Source of the DNA: Alphaproteobacteria bacterium
Lineage (GTDB): Bacteria > Pseudomonadota > Alphaproteobacteria > RF32 > CAG-239
Assembly (NCBI GenBank): GCA_017467515.1
Contig: JAFUSU010000026.1
Coordinates: 1 to 64,000, forward strand
DNA length: 64,000 nucleotides
Direction of reading: 5' to 3'
A program made the position numbers and the translations under genes. Below are positions 61,017 through 64,000 of this stretch, one piece after another. Under the pieces are notes generated by a model, which made no database searches, had not been told where the DNA came from, and saw only the letters and a program-made list of their open reading frames with translations. Each line of letters begins with the position of its first letter. Positions within the stretch are counted from its first letter, which is position 1.

Positions 61017-61769
61017 ATGACAAACTTAAATAATCTTGATGTAATCATTTTAATCATCGTCTGTATTTCAGGTATAATCGCTCTGAGTCGCGGCTTAATC
61101 AAAGAAGTTTTAAGCATTGTTGGCTGGGTATTAAGCGGTTTTGCCGTTGTATGGTTATTACCTCTCTTTACGCCTGTTGTTAAAGAATATGTCGATAGCG
61201 GATTGCTGGCGGGGATTATCAGTGCAATTTTCATTTTAATTTTATTTATGGTAGTTTGGATTTATTTGACGGAAAGTTTAATCGGAAAAATCAGAGGAAG
61301 CAAACTAAACGGAATTGATCGCATATTAGGTTTATTTTTCGGATTGATGAGAGCCTTTTTACTTGTAATTTTGGTTAATATACTCACCAGTTGGTGTATT
61401 CCTCCGGAAAAGCAACCGGAATTTATGCAAAAATCAAAATATTTTCAAAAAGCCGGAGAGTTTGCTAAACCGATAGAAGGCTTAATTCCTCAAGAAACGT
61501 TGGATATCATCAAAAAGAAAACAGATGAATATATGGCAACGGATAAAGAAAAAGACAACAAAGAAGAAACAACAAAAGAGGAAAAAAAGAAAATAGAAGC
61601 CGATGAGTTGTTCAATCGTCTGGCAAAGCCTGAAATAGAAAAGAAAACGGACAAGAAAGGTGATGACAACAAAAAGGAAGAAACCGCCAAAAAAAGTACA
61701 GAAAACTTTTCCGGTTATAATAACAGCGAAAGAGAAAATCTGGATCGCTTAGTGGATACGGTTGACTAA
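61017..61769 (+). CDS. cvpA: CvpA family membrane protein
   Basis: A 250-residue protein with four membrane segments in the first 125 residues and the CvpA pattern (DVIILIIVCISGIIALSRGLIKEVLSIVGW; GIDRILGLFFGLMRAFLLVI). The C-terminal 100 residues are a Lys/Glu-rich tail. CvpA is needed for envelope integrity in several proteobacteria; radA followed by cvpA is a common alphaproteobacterial order (usually with purF next; here purF is absent). Confidence 0.88.
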   Translation: MTNLNNLDVIILIIVCISGIIALSRGLIKEVLSIVGWVLSGFAVVWLLPLFTPVVKEYVDSGLLAGIISAIFILILFMVVWIYLTESLIGKIRGSKLNGIDRILGLFFGLMRAFLLVILVNILTSWCIPPEKQPEFMQKSKYFQKAGEFAKPIEGLIPQETLDIIKKKTDEYMATDKEKDNKEETTKEEKKKIEADELFNRLAKPEIEKKTDKKGDDNKKEETAKKSTENFSGYNNSERENLDRLVDTVD

Positions 61770-61772
61770 AAA

Positions 61773-63029
61773 CTATCTTCCCCGATAAGGAATAGGCACA
61801 TTTTGTCGCGTACTCAGAGCGCGTTTTAAGTGATTACGCGTTTCAAGAGAAAGCTTATTTAAGAAAACATCGTCAACTTTAGGATTGTTGCGCATTTTTA
61901 AGGGGATAGGCTTAGCTTCTAAGCAAGCAATCATCAAACGGGCATTAAATTCAGGATTGTTGTCTTTTCCGAAAGACATTCCGCTGTTTTTAGACTGCGC
62001 ATATTTAACCAAATCTTTCATATCTTTCAAAGAAGGAGTATCTTCAGCTCCGTCTTTATCGGTAGCGCCGAGAGCAACGTGATATTCATTATTGGCTTCA
62101 ATAGATAAAGAAGATCCATCGGTACGAACAACTTTAGCTAAATAATTTTCAGCTCGCCGATCTTCTTTATAGGTAAAACCATCGCGCTGAGCAACAGACT
62201 GATAAAAGGCTCTGAGATCACGTTTCCATTCTTTATCATTATGCGGTTCAACGGGTAATGATAAAGAAAATTCTTCAGTAATGACTTCTTTGGTTAAATC
62301 GGGCATATTGGCCATACATTCACGAATAGCAGCTATGCAATCGTTACAAAAAGGAGATTTTCCGAGGGATCGTCTTTGTTTGTATTCCTGAGCTAACAGA
62401 TCATAATTATCATCCCCCATAAGACAAAGGGGATCTGAAGGGTTTTTACAGTGAACCCCTTTTTTGGCGTCCTCAATAATATTTGCTCGCCCGCTGTGTG
62501 TAGCGTTGAAAATATGACCGGATTCGTGAATAAAGATAGCTTTGAATAAATCCTCATCGGCACAGGCTTCTGCAGAAATGGAAAAACAGTTGCCGATTGT
62601 TAAACCGTAAAGGGTTTCTTTAGGTGTATCCGTTCTGAATTTTTCTTTAACCAAGTTAATAACAATATCCGATGAATTTTGTTCTTTTAAATAATCAGAG
62701 CGTAGTCTGGTGAGTTTATCGGCATCAATTTTTTTATCGGCAGAGCCTTCTGTTGCTTGAGAAACAAACCATTCCATAGATTCATAAGGAACAAGCCAAT
62801 GACCATCGGCGGTTTTAACAAACAGTTTTTTGTAATTATCGTCCGGAAGGGCGTCATATTCGGCCTGAGAAATTTTTTTATGGGTGAGATGTTCATCATC
62901 ACGATGCTCAATAGTAAAAGAATTTTTATATTCGGGAAACATCTCCAAAAATTCACGAGCAGCATCTTCAGCGGCTTTTTTCATCAAAGGAGAAATGCCG
63001 TTTTGAGAATGAATAATGATTCTTTTCAT
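61773..63029 (-). CDS. Archaemetzincin-like zinc metalloprotease
   Basis: A 418-residue protein without a signal peptide. It contains HESGHIFNATH (168-178), the long zinc motif HExxHxxxxxH of metzincins, then Cys194, CLM (202-204) which could be the Met-turn, and FCNDC with Cys228 and Cys231. Spacing C-x7-C-x-M-x23-C-x2-C recalls archaemetzincins, whose second structural zinc is held by four cysteines, although the usual Gly after HExxH is Asn175 here. The C-terminal half (about 250-418) is not recognised. It is an isolated minus-strand gene between cvpA and gyrB, convergent with cvpA with a gap of only 3 bp. Confidence 0.6.
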   Translation of the reverse strand: MKRIIIHSQNGISPLMKKAAEDAAREFLEMFPEYKNSFTIEHRDDEHLTHKKISQAEYDALPDDNYKKLFVKTADGHWLVPYESMEWFVSQATEGSADKKIDADKLTRLRSDYLKEQNSSDIVINLVKEKFRTDTPKETLYGLTIGNCFSISAEACADEDLFKAIFIHESGHIFNATHSGRANIIEDAKKGVHCKNPSDPLCLMGDDNYDLLAQEYKQRRSLGKSPFCNDCIAAIRECMANMPDLTKEVITEEFSLSLPVEPHNDKEWKRDLRAFYQSVAQRDGFTYKEDRRAENYLAKVVRTDGSSLSIEANNEYHVALGATDKDGAEDTPSLKDMKDLVKYAQSKNSGMSFGKDNNPEFNARLMIACLEAKPIPLKMRNNPKVDDVFLNKLSLETRNHLKRALSTRQNVPIPYRGR

Positions 63030-63142
63030 TTCATAAATCCTAAATTTTACTTAATCACAATATATCACAAACAACTCTTTTTGTCTATATCGAAAAAGGA
63101 TAAAAATTGTCCACAAAAGAGGATATTTTTTAATAAAAAAGG

Positions 63143-63171
63143 TTGGTGATTTTTGATAAATGTTGTACTAT
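63143..63171 (+). promoter_or_regulatory. Possible promoter of gyrB
   Basis: TTGGTG (63143-63148), 17-bp spacer, TACTAT (63166-63171). TTGATA/TATCAA around it forms a short palindrome, which could be a regulator site. Confidence 0.45.
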
Positions 63172-63208
63172 CAACCCAGCTTAAAATAAAGGAATTAAGG
63201 ATATTGTA

Positions 63209-64000
63209 ATGAGTGAAATGACAAACGAAGAAATTCAAAAAGAAGAGTCTGAATATAATGCCGATTCAATCAAAGTTTTAAAGGGGCTTGACGCTGTCCG
63301 TAAACGTCCCGGAATGTACATTGGTGATACGGATGACGGATCCGGTTTGCATCACATGATTTATGAAGTTTTGGATAATGCTATTGATGAAGCATTAGCC
63401 GGTTACTGCGATAAAACCGAAATCATTTTAAATCCGGACGGTTCTGCAACCATTCGCGATAACGGGCGCGGAATTCCGGTTGGGATGCATAAGGAAGAGG
63501 GAATTTCTGCCGCAGAGGTTATTATGACGGAATTGCACTCCGGCGGTAAGTTTGATAATAACTCATACAAAGTTTCCGGTGGTTTGCACGGTGTTGGTGT
63601 GTCTGTGGTTAATGCATTGTCAGACTGGCTGGTTTTGCGAATTTGGCGCGAGGGAAAAGAGCATATTTGTAAATTTGCTAACGGAAATGTAACCGAACAC
63701 TTGAAAGTTGTCGGTGATGCTGTTGGTAAACACGGAACAGAAGTAACTTTTCTACCGTCTAAGGAAACATTTACACAGACAGAATTTAATTTTGAAACAC
63801 TGGAGCGAGCCATCAGAGAAAAAGCTTTCTTAAACTCCGGTGTTTATCTTAAATTAATAGACCGCCGCGGTGCAGAGCCGAGAGAAGTTGATTTTCACTA
63901 TGAGGGTGGTTTAAGCGCCTTTGTTACACACATTAATAAATCAAAAGCTCCTTTGCACGAAAATATTATTGCGTTTACCGGAGAAAAAGACGACATTCAG
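63209..64000 (+). CDS. gyrB: DNA gyrase subunit B, N-terminal part
   Basis: The ATPase subunit of DNA gyrase; 264 codons are visible before the window ends, with no stop. The start at 63209 ([10 protein letters not shown]) follows AAGG. The GHKL ATPase fold is clear: [25 protein letters not shown] with the Mg-binding Asn, the [10 protein letters not shown] block, and the ATP lid [28 protein letters not shown] position near the origin is usual for gyrB. Confidence 0.98.
   Translation, partial: MSEMTNEEIQKEESEYNADSIKVLKGLDAVRKRPGMYIGDTDDGSGLHHMIYEVLDNAIDEALAGYCDKTEIILNPDGSATIRDNGRGIPVGMHKEEGISAAEVIMTELHSGGKFDNNSYKVSGGLHGVGVSVVNALSDWLVLRIWREGKEHICKFANGNVTEHLKVVGDAVGKHGTEVTFLPSKETFTQTEFNFETLERAIREKAFLNSGVYLKLIDRRGAEPREVDFHYEGGLSAFVTHINKSKAPLHENIIAFTGEKDDIQ

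Noticed and set aside
63108-63116. TTGTCCACA upstream of gyrB as a DnaA box
   Set aside because: One mismatch, and isolated.

Overview
The window is about 64 kb of an AT-rich (roughly one-third G+C by eye), gene-dense bacterial chromosome, read here as an alphaproteobacterium. The evidence is the combination of a COG4223/Mic60-type inner-membrane protein next to tsaD, an ATP12-type F1-ATPase assembly protein after rluC/rarA, the lptF-lptD-surA-rsmA envelope block, and rho-mnmE-mnmG-rsmG-parA-parB next to a replication origin. The low G+C and several missing biosynthetic neighbours suggest a host-associated or gut-type lineage; this last point is inference.

Layout. 1-9.1 kb: a partial secreted-protein gene at the left edge, then a minus-strand block (fabD-fabG; lptF-lptD-surA-rsmA-MFS), split by a cluster of nested hairpin repeats at 7.0-7.35 kb. 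9.2-22.5 kb: ftsK, a probable small RNA, truA, an oxidoreductase, a TolC-like/SPOR lipoprotein, a pentapeptide-repeat protein, rarA, rluC, AsmA, ATP12 and acylphosphatase. 22.5-28.8 kb: a tandem copy of the hairpin repeat, an ADP-dependent sugar kinase of archaeal type, Mic60, tsaD-nth, another hairpin repeat, aroK and xerD. 28.9-39.9 kb: a long minus-strand cell-shape and wall block (two ABC exporters, rodA, mrdA, mreD, mreC, mreB, miaA, ddl). 40-43.5 kb: DUF3108 protein, U32 protease-like tRNA hydroxylation protein, dnaQ-coaE.

The 510-bp gap between coaE and rho (43,485-43,994) holds five exact matches to the DnaA-box consensus and separates mostly minus-strand genes on the left from mostly plus-strand genes on the right; it is the probable chromosomal origin. 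To its right lie rho, a GIY-YIG nuclease cassette bracketed by inverted structured repeats, a second probable small RNA, mnmE, mnmG, an inserted HD/PHP phosphohydrolase pair, rsmG, parA, parB (with two perfect parS palindromes inside mnmG and rsmG), a ferredoxin-thioredoxin-reductase-like small protein, a membrane-anchored nuclease, tsaE, an HprK kinase domain, mlaE-mlaF, radA, cvpA, an archaemetzincin-like protease and the start of gyrB.

Most of the genes are housekeeping. The most unusual items are a family of ~80-130 bp nested hairpin elements whose outer stems differ between copies yet stay base-paired; the GIY-YIG cassette flanked by inverted hairpin repeats; the origin with its embedded parS sites; the absence of haem genes from two positions where alphaproteobacteria usually carry them; an archaeal-type ADP-dependent kinase; a left-edge gene whose mRNA 5' end can pair with its own coding region over the ribosome-binding site; and two unassigned intergenic RNAs.
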